A stretch of DNA of 64,000 nucleotides from Algoriphagus winogradskyi (GCF_900182815.1 NZ_FXUA01000004.1:186001-250000); one strand, 5' to 3'; shown: positions 8,458-18,133, counted from the first letter of the stretch. The notes: a model not told the origin generated them from the letters alone. Numbers and translations: made by a program.

Positions 8458-10227
8458 ATGGGCTTCTATCTTGTACTGGTATTTTTCCTTGATTTTTTCC
8501 TGCTGGTTGACCAGGATACTCTGGCTCTGGATATCCACCAACTTTCCCAAAAGGACTCTATTCTGATTGATCAGAGAAATGATTATCTGAAGAAAAACCT
8601 TTTTTCAATTACTGCTGATAGCAGTTTGTTGGATATGGCTTTGCAAACTTTGTCGGCTGCTGAAATTTTAGGATATCAGAAAGGTGTTTTGATGGCTGAT
8701 GAACGACTTGGATTGATCTATCAATACACGTTTTCCAACCCATTTAAGGCCTTGGACTATTACCTTCAGGCCCTTAACCTGGCAGAGTCCCATGCTCATC
8801 TAAATGAATACCAGTGGGGGATAAAAGGGAATATAGCTACCATTTATTACGAACAGGAAGAGTTTAAAAAGGCACTTGATTTTTTTAGGGAGGTCTCTGA
8901 TAACAGTGCAGCTGCTGAATTGACGGCGATCCTGAATATTGGAAATATTTATGGATCTCTAGAAATTTATGATTCAGCTATTTTCTATTTCAGCAAGGGG
9001 CTGGAGCATGCGCAGATAAACACCAATCCTACCCAGCAAGCCAATTTGTACAGCAACCTTTCATTGATCTATTCCCAGGCTGGTCAACCTGAGCAGGCGA
9101 TTACGACAGCAGAAAAAAGTCTGAAATTGGTTGATTCGCTTGAAATTGATTTTGTAAAACCCACTGCCTATGCCAATGCAGCGATGGCCTATCTTGGAAC
9201 AGGGGATTTGGAAAAAGCGGCTGCACTAGCTCAGGAATCTCTGGAATACAGCTTGATACAAGGGAATCTTTTTATTCAAAAATCTGCGTGGGGCACCTTG
9301 TCAGATATTTATGCTGCCGAGGGAAACTTCAAAGAGGCATTGGATGCATACCGTAGCTTTTCTACTTTGAAGGATAGTTTGAATAATCAGAACCGCCGTG
9401 TGGAGATCAATAGGAAGCAAATGGCTTTTGATTTTGAAAAAGAAAGAACTCAAGCTGCTGCCGAAATCGAAAAGCAAAAATTGGTCAGGAAATACACCCT
9501 CTGGACAGGTATATTAATCCTGACAGGTTTGTTGATCGCCAGCTATTTTTACATGCGACGCAGAGATGCCTTGACAGCAAAGAAGGAAGCCGATTTCAAG
9601 GCGTTGGTTTCGGAAACTGAACTAAAGGCCCTCAGGTCTCAGATGAACCCTCATTTTATATTTAATTCCCTGAATTCCATTGGGGATTATATTTTAAAAA
9701 ATGACGCTGATGCAGCACAGGACTACCTTTCCAAGTTTGGGAAACTTATGAGAATGGTTTTGGAAAATTCTGCTTTGAATGAAATTCAGCTGAGTGATGA
9801 TATTAGATTTTTGGAATTATACCTGCAGGTGGAGAGTAAAAGACAAGCAGGTAAATTTACTTACCAAATCAACATTTCAGAAGACTTGGAGCCAGGCAAT
9901 ATTTTGGTTCCACCGATGATTCTACAGCCATTTATAGAAAATTGTATCTGGCATGCTTTTCTAGGAATGCAGGAAAAAGGTCTGATTGAAATTAATTTTA
10001 AGAAGGAAAAAGATAAATTGCTCTGCTCCGTACAAGATAATGGAGTAGGAAGAAATAATAAAAATAGTGATACTGAGAAAAAATCCATGGGAGTATCTAT
10101 CACTGAAAGCCGTATCAAAATCCTTCGAGAACAATCTGGATTTCAGGGTGAGCTCCGCATAATCGATAATACTTCGGCTTCAGGAACACGTGTGGAAATC
10201 ATTTTACCTTTACATCTTGCCTTTTGA
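8458..10227 (+). CDS. TPR-containing LytS-like sensor histidine kinase
   Basis: This 589-aa membrane kinase begins with a hydrophobic leader (residues 1-20). A periplasmic array of about five or six tetratricopeptide repeats (about 85-310) follows, then a coiled stretch, one transmembrane helix (about 345-365, WTGILILTGLLIASYFY), and a cytoplasmic His_kinase domain with SQMNPHFIFNSLNSI (His399). The HATPase_c part has the N-box PFIENCIWHAF and G-box QDNGVGRNN. This is the usual Bacteroidota LytS-type design. The response-regulator gene follows directly and probably overlaps or abuts it, so the two form a two-component system. The periplasmic TPR array implies protein or peptide sensing (inference). 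Confidence 0.92.
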   Translation: MGFYLVLVFFLDFFLLVDQDTLALDIHQLSQKDSILIDQRNDYLKKNLFSITADSSLLDMALQTLSAAEILGYQKGVLMADERLGLIYQYTFSNPFKALDYYLQALNLAESHAHLNEYQWGIKGNIATIYYEQEEFKKALDFFREVSDNSAAAELTAILNIGNIYGSLEIYDSAIFYFSKGLEHAQINTNPTQQANLYSNLSLIYSQAGQPEQAITTAEKSLKLVDSLEIDFVKPTAYANAAMAYLGTGDLEKAAALAQESLEYSLIQGNLFIQKSAWGTLSDIYAAEGNFKEALDAYRSFSTLKDSLNNQNRRVEINRKQMAFDFEKERTQAAAEIEKQKLVRKYTLWTGILILTGLLIASYFYMRRRDALTAKKEADFKALVSETELKALRSQMNPHFIFNSLNSIGDYILKNDADAAQDYLSKFGKLMRMVLENSALNEIQLSDDIRFLELYLQVESKRQAGKFTYQINISEDLEPGNILVPPMILQPFIENCIWHAFLGMQEKGLIEINFKKEKDKLLCSVQDNGVGRNNKNSDTEKKSMGVSITESRIKILREQSGFQGELRIIDNTSASGTRVEIILPLHLAF

Positions 10228-10235
10228 CTTGGGAA

Positions 10236-10979
10236 ATGACAATAGCTATAATTGATGACGAACAACATTGCACAGATCGCATCCTTGCTTTTTTGAAGCC
10301 ATATCAGAAATCATCCGTTATAGTTTGCTTTGATTCTGTTGATTCGGCTATTGAAGGACTGGAAATTCACAGGCCGGATTTGGTATTCTTGGATGTGATG
10401 CTAGGAAATAGAACCGGCTTTGAGGTGCTTTCAGGAAGTGAATACGTTGATTTTTGTCTGGTTTTTACCACTTCATATGAACAATATGCTTTAGATGCTT
10501 TTCGGTTTTCGGCTATTGATTACTTATTGAAGCCTATCGATAGGGAGGATTTTCTAGTGGCATTTCAAAAGGCCACAGATAAAATGCATCAAAAGCAGCT
10601 TAAAGAAAGGGTAGATGTGCTAATGGGACATATTTCCCAGCTACCCAATTCAAAGAAAATCAGTTTACCTACCAAAGATGGCTTTGAATTTCTGTCAATT
10701 CAGGACATTTTAAGATGTGAGGCTGCTATTAATTATACCCACGTGTTTTCCAAGGATGGGAAAAAATATACTGTTTCTAAAACACTGAAGTACTTTGAGG
10801 GGCTGTTGTTAGATTTTGGGTTTTTCAGAATCCATAATTCCCATCTTATTAATTTGAATTTCATCAAAGTTTATTCAAAATCAGGGTATGTAACCTTATC
10901 CAATGGATTGAAATTGGAAATTTCTGTTCGTAGGAAAGATGCCTTTGTCAAAGCCTGTGAATCATTTTTGAAATCCTGA
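10236..10979 (+). CDS. LytTR-family response regulator
   Basis: The receiver domain (about residues 1-120) has the acidic cluster IIDDE and phosphoacceptor D53 in LVFLDVMLG. A LytTR DNA-binding domain (about 140-245) follows, with typical blocks ILRCEAAINYTHVF, FFRIHNSHLINLNFI and LEISVRRKD. A TTG at 10224 would add four residues and overlap the kinase stop codon; I prefer the ATG at 10236 because the receiver fold starts immediately after it. It is the cognate partner of the adjacent LytS-like kinase. Confidence 0.92.
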   Translation: MTIAIIDDEQHCTDRILAFLKPYQKSSVIVCFDSVDSAIEGLEIHRPDLVFLDVMLGNRTGFEVLSGSEYVDFCLVFTTSYEQYALDAFRFSAIDYLLKPIDREDFLVAFQKATDKMHQKQLKERVDVLMGHISQLPNSKKISLPTKDGFEFLSIQDILRCEAAINYTHVFSKDGKKYTVSKTLKYFEGLLLDFGFFRIHNSHLINLNFIKVYSKSGYVTLSNGLKLEISVRRKDAFVKACESFLKS

Positions 10980-11543
10980 ACGGTAGATTCTACTAGGGAA
11001 ATTGATTTTTTTTGATTTTAGGTGCGCCTATGCTGTTGCTCGTTTGTACCCTTTCCTTGCAGGTAGTGCAGGGCTCAAGATTTTAAGGTTTTTAAAAAAA
11101 ACCAAACCAATACACAATAACTAGGAAGAATGAAGTGAAAAAACCAATCAAACAGCCCTTTTCAACTATCTGTAAAAGAGGTACTGCGAAATGCCATAGG
11201 AAAGAAGGGAAACAATTTAGCCTTAGGATGTTATTTTCAAACAAGTCAGCTCTCATGAGCGAGAAAAAAGGGAGGAGCAAAGGGGTGTCTGCAACTGCAA
11301 TATCGCTTTCAGATCCATGTAGACTCCCAAAGTGATTACCGAAGATCTATTACCTAATTTAGATTTGTAACTCCAAGTAAATCTGCCTTTTTCAGAGAGT
11401 TTAAGGTTTCTTCAATAGATGAATTGCATAGAGTAGGAGTGTACAGAAGTACTTACTTATGGGCTTTCTATACTTTACCGTGTATATTTTTAAGACAAGT
11501 AGTATATTGAATGATCATTATAAAGGAATTTAAAATCTAGAAA
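10980..11543. other. Noncoding stretch
   Basis: These 564 bases separate the LytTR regulator from the PAS protein. Short open frames occur on both strands at 11092-11335, but they overlap each other, lack recognisable motifs and have low-complexity composition. A short A/T-rich dyad near 11087-11103 is too weak to call a terminator. I see nothing else in it. Confidence 0.5.
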
Positions 11544-11915
11544 ATGAAAGAAGTAAAAGACTTTATAAATGTTCCTGCAGGTTCTGATGAATTAGCCACG
11601 TGGAATTACAATCCAGTCACTAATAGTTTTTTTGCCAATGAGAGGCTTAAAACCTGGTTTGGGTTAGAAGCCAAAGATGAGTTTGATCTCGAGATGGCAA
11701 TTAATGCTATCGTACCTGAGGATAGAGAACGTGTAAAAGTTGCAATTCAGAGTGCTTTAACCATCGAGTCTAGGGGCGAGTACGATATTGAATATACCAT
11801 TGTAAATCCTATGACGGGTGTAAAAAGAAAGGTGCATGCAATAGGGAATGTTTGGTATTCCGATCACGAATGTAGTAAGTGGCTAAACGGGACTTTGGAA
11901 GATATTTCTCAATAA
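11544..11915 (+). CDS. Single-domain PAS protein
   Basis: The 123-aa product is essentially one PAS domain of the PAS_3 type: TWNYNPVTNSFFANERLKTW, IVPEDRERVKVAIQSAL, then YDIEYTIVNPMTGVKRKVHA and a final GTLEDISQ, the characteristic PAC end. No output domain, signal peptide or membrane segment follows, and no kinase lies next to it. Such lone PAS proteins may work as binding partners for another sensor, or may be remnants of a larger kinase. The stop is clean and I see no downstream continuation in another frame. Confidence 0.75.
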   Translation: MKEVKDFINVPAGSDELATWNYNPVTNSFFANERLKTWFGLEAKDEFDLEMAINAIVPEDRERVKVAIQSALTIESRGEYDIEYTIVNPMTGVKRKVHAIGNVWYSDHECSKWLNGTLEDISQ

Positions 11916-12143
11916 AATTTTCTTTAGTTGATAGATACATTTCGAAAACTTCCATGTCAAAACAAGTTGAATGCTAATGGAATGAATGCACCATTTTGAG
12001 AAGAATTTTCCCTTTAAAACTTAATCCTAAAATCAATTAAGAAACGATTAGTGGCCTTAATATTTATTTAAACACCTATTAGTCTTTCTGCATTAAAATG
12101 GCGGGTTATTTGGTTTCCTGATATTGGAATTAACCTTTTAGCC

Positions 12144-12470
12144 ATGACCCGTTTTATTCAATTAAAAAGTAACTGTACACTAGCGCTGGAGCGATGCATT
12201 CGAAATTGTCATCAACTAGTATCTGAGCATAGGAACTCCCCTGGTATGGAAAAATGCATTGAAAAGGCGAAAGAATGCATCGATATCTGTGTGGAATGTC
12301 TAGATGCTTGTGAGTCAGCTAAGCTCGATAGAGGTCGCGTAATGAATCAGACCTATCAAACCTGTGAAATTTGTCTTAATGAATTCAAACAGCATGAACT
12401 AGTGGAATTTCAAGAGTGCGCAAACGCCTGTTTGATCTGCATGGAAGAATTGGAGTATATTTTAGCATAA
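12144..12470 (+). CDS. Cys-rich four-helix-bundle copper-binding-type protein (DUF326/Csp-like)
   Basis: This 108-aa protein has cysteines spaced along predicted helices: CTLALERCIRNC, CIEKAKECIDICVECLDAC, CEIC and CANACLIC. This is the pattern of DUF326 and copper-storage (Csp) proteins, in which cysteines line a four-helix bundle and bind Cu(I). There is no signal peptide, so a cytosolic location is predicted. It stands alone with no obvious copper exporter or CueR-type regulator beside it. Metal identity is inferred from the family. Confidence 0.8.
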   Translation: MTRFIQLKSNCTLALERCIRNCHQLVSEHRNSPGMEKCIEKAKECIDICVECLDACESAKLDRGRVMNQTYQTCEICLNEFKQHELVEFQECANACLICMEELEYILA

Positions 12471-12901
12471 CCTTTTTGTGAAAATCCCAGATAAGTTTGG
12501 GTGGAGAGGTTAAAATAAGATTCAAAGCAGGGTAGAGATGATTCGTTTTCGAAAAGCAGGTAATCCTTGAAATTTAGAGGCGGAAATGCAAAGAACTATT
12601 CTCTAGATTTCCTGTTCGTCCCAAACTGATTTTTCTTAATCATGTAACGCAGTGTTATGCGCTTAATACTTTAATGATTATCCGTTATGATTCCAGTCAC
12701 ATTAGAATCTTTGCTTTTCTGGCTGGATGACCGATGACCGAAGCCTCCCGCACTTGCGGGAGAACCTGAAGCGGCCTCGATTCTTAAGTTTAACCTACCC
12801 TTTTTTGCTTTTGACTCCATACTGGCACAAAAGCGGATAAAAGTATAATATTAATTTACCAGCAGGGGAGATCTGGTTTTTTTGCATTCATACGATATTT
12901 C
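12471..12901. other. Noncoding stretch holding repeat copy A
   Basis: The 431 bases between the Cys-rich protein and the ankyrin gene carry no credible gene. Bases 12675-12836 are the first copy of a dispersed repeat whose second copy is at 34534-34667. It contains a strong palindrome at 12745-12762. Confidence 0.6.
12675..12836 (+). repeat. Dispersed intergenic repeat, copy A
   Basis: This copy matches 34534-34667 in the same orientation. Both start with TGATTATCCG, share CCAGTCAC followed by a TTAGA(A/T)TCTTT-like stretch, then ACCGAT and ATTCTTAA, and end with the nearly invariant blocks CTTTTTTGC, TTTTGACTCCATACTG and CACAAAAG. Copy A has an extra segment of roughly 28 bases containing the perfect hairpin CTCCCGCAcTTGCGGGAG (12745-12762). 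There is no open frame, so it looks like a noncoding repeat family or a small nonautonomous element. Confidence 0.7.
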
Positions 12902-13360
12902 TTAAGCCAACAATTCAATTCCTTCTGAATTACCCTGCATACCAGCGTGATCCACAGCCATCAGGCCTTTATGATCCATCATCATCTTATCAGCTCCATT
13001 TGCTAACAAAAGTTTCACGATCTCATTTTTTCCAAACATACTCGCAAACATTAGGGCTGTACCTCCATTACCGTGCGTGGCATTTATATCTGCATGGTAT
13101 TTCAGTAATAGCTGGGCAATTTCAGCATAGCCTTTAAATGACACTCCCATTAAGGGAGTGTTGCCACTTTTGTCCTGTACATTTACATCTGCACCATTTT
13201 CCAACAGGAATTCGGTTGCTTTAATCTGGTTGTTGTATGTTGCAATGGTTAAGGCGCTAAAACCTTTTTCATCTTTATAGTTTACGTCCGCTCCATTTTC
13301 CAGAAGAGCTTTTATCTTTTCTGTGTCGCCTATTCTAGCTGCGTCGATTAATTCTTTCAT
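12902..13360 (-). CDS. Ankyrin-repeat protein
   Basis: The product (152 aa) consists of four to five ankyrin repeats and little else: IKALLENGADVNYKDEKGFSAL, ATEFLLENGADVNVQDKSGNTPL, AQLLLKYHADINATHGNGGTAL and VKLLLANGADKMMMDHKGL. It has no signal peptide, so it is predicted to be cytoplasmic. It lies 49 bases downstream of the catalase gene on the same strand, with a terminator-like hairpin between. A comparable pairing is known in Pseudomonas aeruginosa, where the ankyrin protein AnkB supports the activity of catalase KatB; that precedent suggests a catalase-helper role here (inference). Confidence 0.85.
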   Translation of the reverse strand: MKELIDAARIGDTEKIKALLENGADVNYKDEKGFSALTIATYNNQIKATEFLLENGADVNVQDKSGNTPLMGVSFKGYAEIAQLLLKYHADINATHGNGGTALMFASMFGKNEIVKLLLANGADKMMMDHKGLMAVDHAGMQGNSEGIELLA

Positions 13361-13370
13361 AGTCTTAGTT

Positions 13371-13401
13371 AAAAAATGGGAAACAAATTAATGTTTCCCA
13401 T
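13371..13401 (-). terminator. Terminator/attenuator between catalase and ankyrin genes
   Basis: Read on the minus strand, ATGGGAAAC, an eight-base loop and GTTTCCCAT form a perfect nine-pair stem followed by a run of T residues. It sits in the 49-base gap after the catalase stop and before the ankyrin start, so it should end most catalase transcripts and leave the ankyrin gene to read-through. Confidence 0.8.
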
Positions 13402-13409
13402 GGTGGTTT

Positions 13410-15581
13410 TTAAGCTGGTATTTTTCCTTCTTTTTCTCTTTCAAAGAACCTGTGATTTCCAACTGCTTTGATGAAATTTTCGGAAAAATTCTTATCTGAA
13501 ATACTTCCTAGCAGTAAGCCATTATCTATCTGTTTCTCCAAATTTTTATTTAGGTACTTGGCTATATATGTGATTTTAACAAGTTCGCTCGCCTCATCAT
13601 CAGCTGCAATAGCTTTGCAGTGCAGAAAAGCTTCGTCCAAGAAGTGAATGACTTTCGGAGTCTGCTTTAATGTGTTAATGCTTTTTTCTCCTGAAGGAAC
13701 ATAAATAGCATCTACCAATACCGATGAAAATGTCAAAATACTGTGATCCACTTTTACCTCATTTCCTGAGCTGTCTTTGATAAATCCTGACCTAGGGGCA
13801 ATTATTTTAACTACTGCACCTTCTGATTCCAATGCATCTTTCATGATAGAAAGAGATTTGGAATCAACGCCATCTGCTGCCAAAAATGCAATCTGACGGG
13901 TTTTTATTGATCCTTTGATCGTATTTACCATACTCAGTGCAGGCGATTCTTTAAGCGTTGGGGTTACCTTAACCGGTTGATAATCCTGAGGATTTGCATC
14001 AGCTCCAAATTGATGGTTGATAGGTTCTTCAGGCTTTTTCACCGCCAATCCTAATCCATCAGCCACTTTTTTGGCCAATGCCCCATCTACCTTAGATAGC
14101 AAATTCACTACACGCTGACGAATTTCAGGCATATCGACTTTTCCCAATTCAAAACAGAAAGCCTCTACTACATGACTTTGTTCTGGTTCTGACAAACTAT
14201 TATAGAATAGCTTAGGTTGGCTGAAAAAGTCCATAAAGCTTTTACTTCTTGCCCTTACCTTATTTGCGTCCACTCTTTCTTGATAGCTCGCAAATCCGCC
14301 TTCACTTACTTTAGCCTGTCTCGGGTCACCCTGGGATATAGAGTTAGGGTGATAGCTGGTTTTGCCGGTATTTATCTCCATTCGAGCAATGCCATCCCGC
14401 TGATTGTTGTGAATAGGAGTTATAGGCCTATTAATTGGGATTTCATGGAAGTTTGGTCCTCCCAGACGACTTAGCTGGGTGTCAGTGTACGAAAATAATC
14501 TTCCTTGTAACAACGGGTCATTGGTGAAATCTATTCCCGGTACTAAATGGCCTGGGTGGAAAGCAATCTGTTCGGTTTCAGCAAAGAAGTTCTGAGGGTT
14601 ACGGTTAAGCGTCATTTTACCTACCTTTTGAACAGGTACAATTTCCTCGGGGATCAATTTGGTAGGATCGAGAAGATCAAAATCAAAGTTATGTTCATCT
14701 TCTTCGGGAACAATCTGAACTCCCAATTCCCATTCCGGGAAGGCTCCGCTTTCTATGGCCTCAAACAAATCACGTCTGTGAAAATCCGGATCTTGACCGT
14801 TTATTTTCAAAGCTTCGTCCCAGACTACTGAATGTGTGCCTAATAAGGGTTTCCAATGGAATTTTACAAAGTGTGATTTACCTTCCTCATTGATCAGTCG
14901 GAAGGTATGAATTCCAAAGCCTTCCATCATTCTTAGGCTCCGAGGAATTGCCCGGTCGCTCATTAGCCACATGATATTGTGCATGGTTTCCGGTGACAGG
15001 GATACAAAGTCCCAAAAAGTATTGTGAGCTGAAGCTGCTTGAGGAATTTCGTTATGTGGTTCTGGCTTTACTGCATGGATAAGGTCAGGAAATTTAATAG
15101 CATCCTGAATGAAAAACACAGGCATGTTGTTACCTACCAAATCGTAATTACCTTCTTCGGTGTAAAATTTAACAGCAAATCCTCTCACATCCCGGGGAAC
15201 ATCTGCTGATCCGCGAAACCCTGCTACAGTGGAAAATCGAGTGAAAAGTGGGGTCTCCCGAGAAGGATCTGTAAGAAATGCCGCTTTGGTATATTTTTTT
15301 AAGGAGTCGTCATACACCTTGAACACCCCATGTGCTCCAGATCCTCTTGCATGTACAATCCGTTCGGGAATTCGTTCATGATCGAAGTGGGTGATCTTCT
15401 CTCGTAGGATGAAGTCTTCTAGAAGAGTGGCTCCTCTTTCACCTGCTTTTAGAGAGTTCGTATCATCATTAATTTTAAGACCTTGATTGGTGGTCATGGC
15501 ATGTCCTCGACCGTTCTCAGTATTCTGATTGAGGTCATCAGTTTTGGAGTTACCTTTTTGTGGTTCCTGTTTCTTGGTCAT
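13410..15581 (-). CDS. katE: Large-subunit (clade 2, HPII-type) catalase
   Basis: This 723-aa haem catalase breaks H2O2 into water and oxygen in the cytoplasm. Key residues are visible: distal His77 in [12 protein letters not shown], the catalytic Asn near 151 in [12 protein letters not shown], and the proximal haem-ligand Tyr365 in RLFSYTDTQ. After the core, a C-terminal flavodoxin/class I amidotransferase-like domain (about 570-715; starting [12 protein letters not shown]) marks the large-subunit HPII group. The polar N-terminal extension is also typical. The ankyrin gene follows. A dyad with TATCCA and TGGATA arms lies at 15647-15669, upstream of the start; its role is unknown. Confidence 0.96.
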   Translation of the reverse strand: MTKKQEPQKGNSKTDDLNQNTENGRGHAMTTNQGLKINDDTNSLKAGERGATLLEDFILREKITHFDHERIPERIVHARGSGAHGVFKVYDDSLKKYTKAAFLTDPSRETPLFTRFSTVAGFRGSADVPRDVRGFAVKFYTEEGNYDLVGNNMPVFFIQDAIKFPDLIHAVKPEPHNEIPQAASAHNTFWDFVSLSPETMHNIMWLMSDRAIPRSLRMMEGFGIHTFRLINEEGKSHFVKFHWKPLLGTHSVVWDEALKINGQDPDFHRRDLFEAIESGAFPEWELGVQIVPEEDEHNFDFDLLDPTKLIPEEIVPVQKVGKMTLNRNPQNFFAETEQIAFHPGHLVPGIDFTNDPLLQGRLFSYTDTQLSRLGGPNFHEIPINRPITPIHNNQRDGIARMEINTGKTSYHPNSISQGDPRQAKVSEGGFASYQERVDANKVRARSKSFMDFFSQPKLFYNSLSEPEQSHVVEAFCFELGKVDMPEIRQRVVNLLSKVDGALAKKVADGLGLAVKKPEEPINHQFGADANPQDYQPVKVTPTLKESPALSMVNTIKGSIKTRQIAFLAADGVDSKSLSIMKDALESEGAVVKIIAPRSGFIKDSSGNEVKVDHSILTFSSVLVDAIYVPSGEKSINTLKQTPKVIHFLDEAFLHCKAIAADDEASELVKITYIAKYLNKNLEKQIDNGLLLGSISDKNFSENFIKAVGNHRFFEREKEGKIPA

Positions 15582-16111
15582 TATTATTGGAGTTAGTTAG
15601 TATATGGTTAATGTTTTTGTAAATCAGCATTACCCTGTTGTTCTTATATCCAATTCCGTTTGCTGGATAGGGAATCACTAAACATCAAAGGTGAATGCAC
15701 TGATATATATACTACCAAGAGCCATTCCCATCTTCCATATTCCTAGTGTTTGTATAATGCCCAAAATGCCATGAAGTAATTAAATTGGGCGTTAATGCAC
15801 GTTAGAATCGCCATACACACTAATTTCAATCCATAAACACCGGTATACTTTAGTGTAAATCCGTTCACTTTTACGGTCTCAAAAAGTGATTCCCGGATAA
15901 TTATTTTTACTCAATTAATAAAGCGAGATATATTTTCAACAAAATGGGGATTTTAGCTCCTCGGTAATTTCATATAATTTTTCTTGGAACTACCACCATT
16001 TTAAAGGAGTTAACAATTTATTTGTTTCTGATGATGGTTTCCGGAGGCTATCATCCGGATGGGTGAGCCTTGCGGGATTTTCGGTTTTGTAATGGGTTGA
16101 ACACCGTTAAG

Positions 16112-16206
16112 AAAATGACTTAGCTCCCGAGGAACGAGAGGACAAGTCTAAAAATGCCAAGTGGGCATTTTGGACTTGGGCCAGGTTTTGGGAGGGAGTC
16201 ATTTTT
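16112..16206. repeat. Nested inverted-repeat element
   Basis: The outer arms AAAATGACT (16112-16120) and AGTCATTTT (16197-16205) are perfect complements, and GCTCCC and GGGAGG extend them partly. Inside lies a second long stem, CAAGTC-TAAAAATGCC (16143-16158) with GGCATTTT-GGACTTG (16164-16178) around a five-base loop. No open frame explains this. It could be a folded RNA, or a miniature repeat element of the kind scattered in Bacteroidota genomes. Confidence 0.6.
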
Positions 16207-16304
16207 AGGTGAGAAACGCAGAACAAAATTCCGCTGTGTTGCTGTTTAAAATGAATAAAAAACGGTATCAGCGGAAAGAAAAGACCGAGGCTCAGGGCTT
16301 TTTG

Positions 16305-16331
16305 GTCACTTTTTGGCCGCCAAAAAGTGAC
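16305..16331. repeat. 27-base palindrome
   Basis: GTCACTTTTTGG and CCAAAAAGTGAC are perfect 12-base arms around a three-base centre. It follows the nested hairpin element by about 100 bases and may belong to the same repeat unit. It has no adjacent T-run after a GC stem, so it is not a typical terminator. Confidence 0.7.
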
Positions 16332-16715
16332 AAAGATAAAACCTATATAAAATGGAGGAAGGTGTATGTGATGTTGATTCTTTCCAGAAAAATTATTCAA
16401 TAATAAAACAGAAGCTATACTTTCTTCTGTAGATATTAGTTTAGTGGCCAACTTATCTTTCCATTAAATTCAGGGTAGAACCTTTTTCTATAGCCAATAG
16501 GAGATTTAAATAGTATAAATAGCATTGATACTAACCTATGCAACTCAACTAATCCCAAACTGACTACTATTAAAAAACAAGATTATCATGAGCATTCGGC
16601 TACTCTCTGTAAACCACAGGGTTACCTATAGCTTGTCTCTTTGGGACTTTTTCCTGATTCTAAATGATTTCGGTTCTCTGGGGGATTTTGGATACAGATT
16701 TAAATTTTGCGAAGT

Positions 16716-16751
16716 CAAAAAAAAAAAGAGAAGCAGGTTTCCCCACTTCTC
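16716..16751 (-). terminator. Rho-independent terminator of the phosphodiesterase gene
   Basis: On the minus strand, GAGAAG and CTTCTC flank an inner GGG-AAA-CC hairpin, followed by an uninterrupted run of eleven T residues. It lies 24 bases after the stop codon of the phosphodiesterase gene. Confidence 0.85.
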
Positions 16752-16774
16752 CTTAATCAGACATTTGTCTTACA

Positions 16775-18133
16775 TTATTTCTTAATCCCTGGATACAGAT
16801 TACTCTCAGGTAAGTCAATAGGTAAATTCAATAAATACTTCACTACTGGTGCGACATCTACCAGTCCCATTTCCTGGATCTCTACATTTTCTCTGATACC
16901 TGCTCCCCAAGCGATAAAGCCAGTTTCAATCTCATCGAAATCAGGAAAATATCCATGGGTACCACCATTAGCTGGCTTTAAAATATTTCCACTTGTGGAA
17001 CTCGAGAATGAAATGCCCTGAATGGGGGCCAAGGCCAGTACTGCATTAGGATCAGCACCGATTTTGTCCAGTTCCTCTCTGTCAACTACTCGGAATAGCT
17101 TTTTAATGTTAGCTGGTAGATTGGCTAGAATTTTCTCCACTTGCTTGGCAGATTCCTGATCATTTGGATCCTTTAGGTGTAGAAAAGCGGAAGCACCACT
17201 GGTATGGAATGCGGCTTTCCAATTGCCTCTGTCTTTGGAATCTTCCATCAAACCTGCTTCCACTAACCAGATGTTTGGGGAGATGGAGCTGTGGGTATTG
17301 ACAAAGCCATGATCACCAGTGATAATGAAAGTGGTTTTATCTGCGATGCCAGCACGTTCGGCGGCTTCCATAATTTTGCCTATTGCCCGGTCTATGGCTG
17401 CAATGGACTTGTAAACCATAGTTCCATCTCTTCCTTCACTATGCTGAAAGTGATCTGCAGCGATTAGATGAATATTGGTCAAGTTTGGTTTGTAAGTCTC
17501 CAATACATAAGCTGCCATCTCCCCGGTTCTGTCTTCCCTGTTGAGGTAATCCCCATTGAAGGTTCTTTCATTCATCTTACCCAATACCTGAAGTTCCATT
17601 TCTGCCATAAGTCCTTTGGGAGTTTCCATATCCCGCATTGGCTCAATCCTTCCACCATTTTCCAGACTCCAGTATTCTGGAATATTGTAATCTATAGGAG
17701 CATTGACGGAAACAGGCCAAAGGAAACTGGCACTTTTCATTCCAGCTTCCCTGACAGCATCCCAGAGTGTTGGAACTTGAATCAATTCGGATTCCCAATA
17801 CCACTTGCCTGTTTGTCCTTCAGGTTCAAACGGAGCATTATAATAAATACCATGCTTGGCAGGAGGAAAACCTGTGATGACTGTGGTATGGGAGGGATAG
17901 GTCACCGATGGAAATACACCAGTCACGCCGAGTGATCTTGCCCCTTCCTTAGCCATAGTCTGAAGGTTTGGAGCTGGCCATTTTTCTTCAAGGTAGAAGT
18001 TTGGCCGGAATCCGTCTATGGAAATAAGAATTACATGCTCCGATGGTTTTGCTTGAGCTGTAGCTAGGGAAATGTTTGTTAAAAAAGCGAAGACGAAAAG
18101 GAGGAATGATTTCCTAATAAAATATGATTGCAT
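16775..18133 (-). CDS. Exported NPP-type ectonucleotide pyrophosphatase/phosphodiesterase
   Basis: This 452-aa protein has a signal peptide (about residues 1-27) and an alkaline-phosphatase-superfamily fold. Metal ligand D40 lies in VILISIDGFRP, and the nucleophile Thr78 in FPSVTYPSHTTV. Further metal ligands are in IAADHFQHSEG, TGDHGFVNTHS and the late GGTHGYFPDF. A threonine nucleophile in this setting marks the nucleotide pyrophosphatase/phosphodiesterase (NPP) group, which cleaves nucleotide or lipid phosphodiesters in the periplasm. It lies 64 bases after a TonB-dependent receptor gene on the same strand, with a hairpin between, suggesting coupled uptake and cleavage of a phosphorylated nutrient (inference). 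Confidence 0.9.
   Translation of the reverse strand: MQSYFIRKSFLLFVFAFLTNISLATAQAKPSEHVILISIDGFRPNFYLEEKWPAPNLQTMAKEGARSLGVTGVFPSVTYPSHTTVITGFPPAKHGIYYNAPFEPEGQTGKWYWESELIQVPTLWDAVREAGMKSASFLWPVSVNAPIDYNIPEYWSLENGGRIEPMRDMETPKGLMAEMELQVLGKMNERTFNGDYLNREDRTGEMAAYVLETYKPNLTNIHLIAADHFQHSEGRDGTMVYKSIAAIDRAIGKIMEAAERAGIADKTTFIITGDHGFVNTHSSISPNIWLVEAGLMEDSKDRGNWKAAFHTSGASAFLHLKDPNDQESAKQVEKILANLPANIKKLFRVVDREELDKIGADPNAVLALAPIQGISFSSSTSGNILKPANGGTHGYFPDFDEIETGFIAWGAGIRENVEIQEMGLVDVAPVVKYLLNLPIDLPESNLYPGIKK

Larger units (their letters stand above)
15582..16774. other. 1.2-kb noncoding stretch rich in inverted repeats
   Basis: Between the catalase and phosphodiesterase genes there is no credible coding region. 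Open frames on both strands at 16107-16451 and 16588-16785 lack motifs and run through inverted repeats. The notable content is a nested hairpin at 16112-16206, a hairpin with 8-base perfect arms TTCCGCTG/CAGCGGAA (16229-16236 with 16269-16276), a 27-base palindrome at 16305-16331, and a terminator at 16716-16751. The 15582-16000 part holds the catalase leader. Confidence 0.6.

Noticed and set aside
11092..11335. Two overlapping short frames on opposite strands
   Set aside because: No recognisable protein, no promoter, low complexity.
16107..16451. Minus-strand 114-codon open frame and plus-strand frames in the same place
   Set aside because: They run through palindromes and a nested hairpin, share no family motif and overlap each other on opposite strands; treated as repeat DNA.
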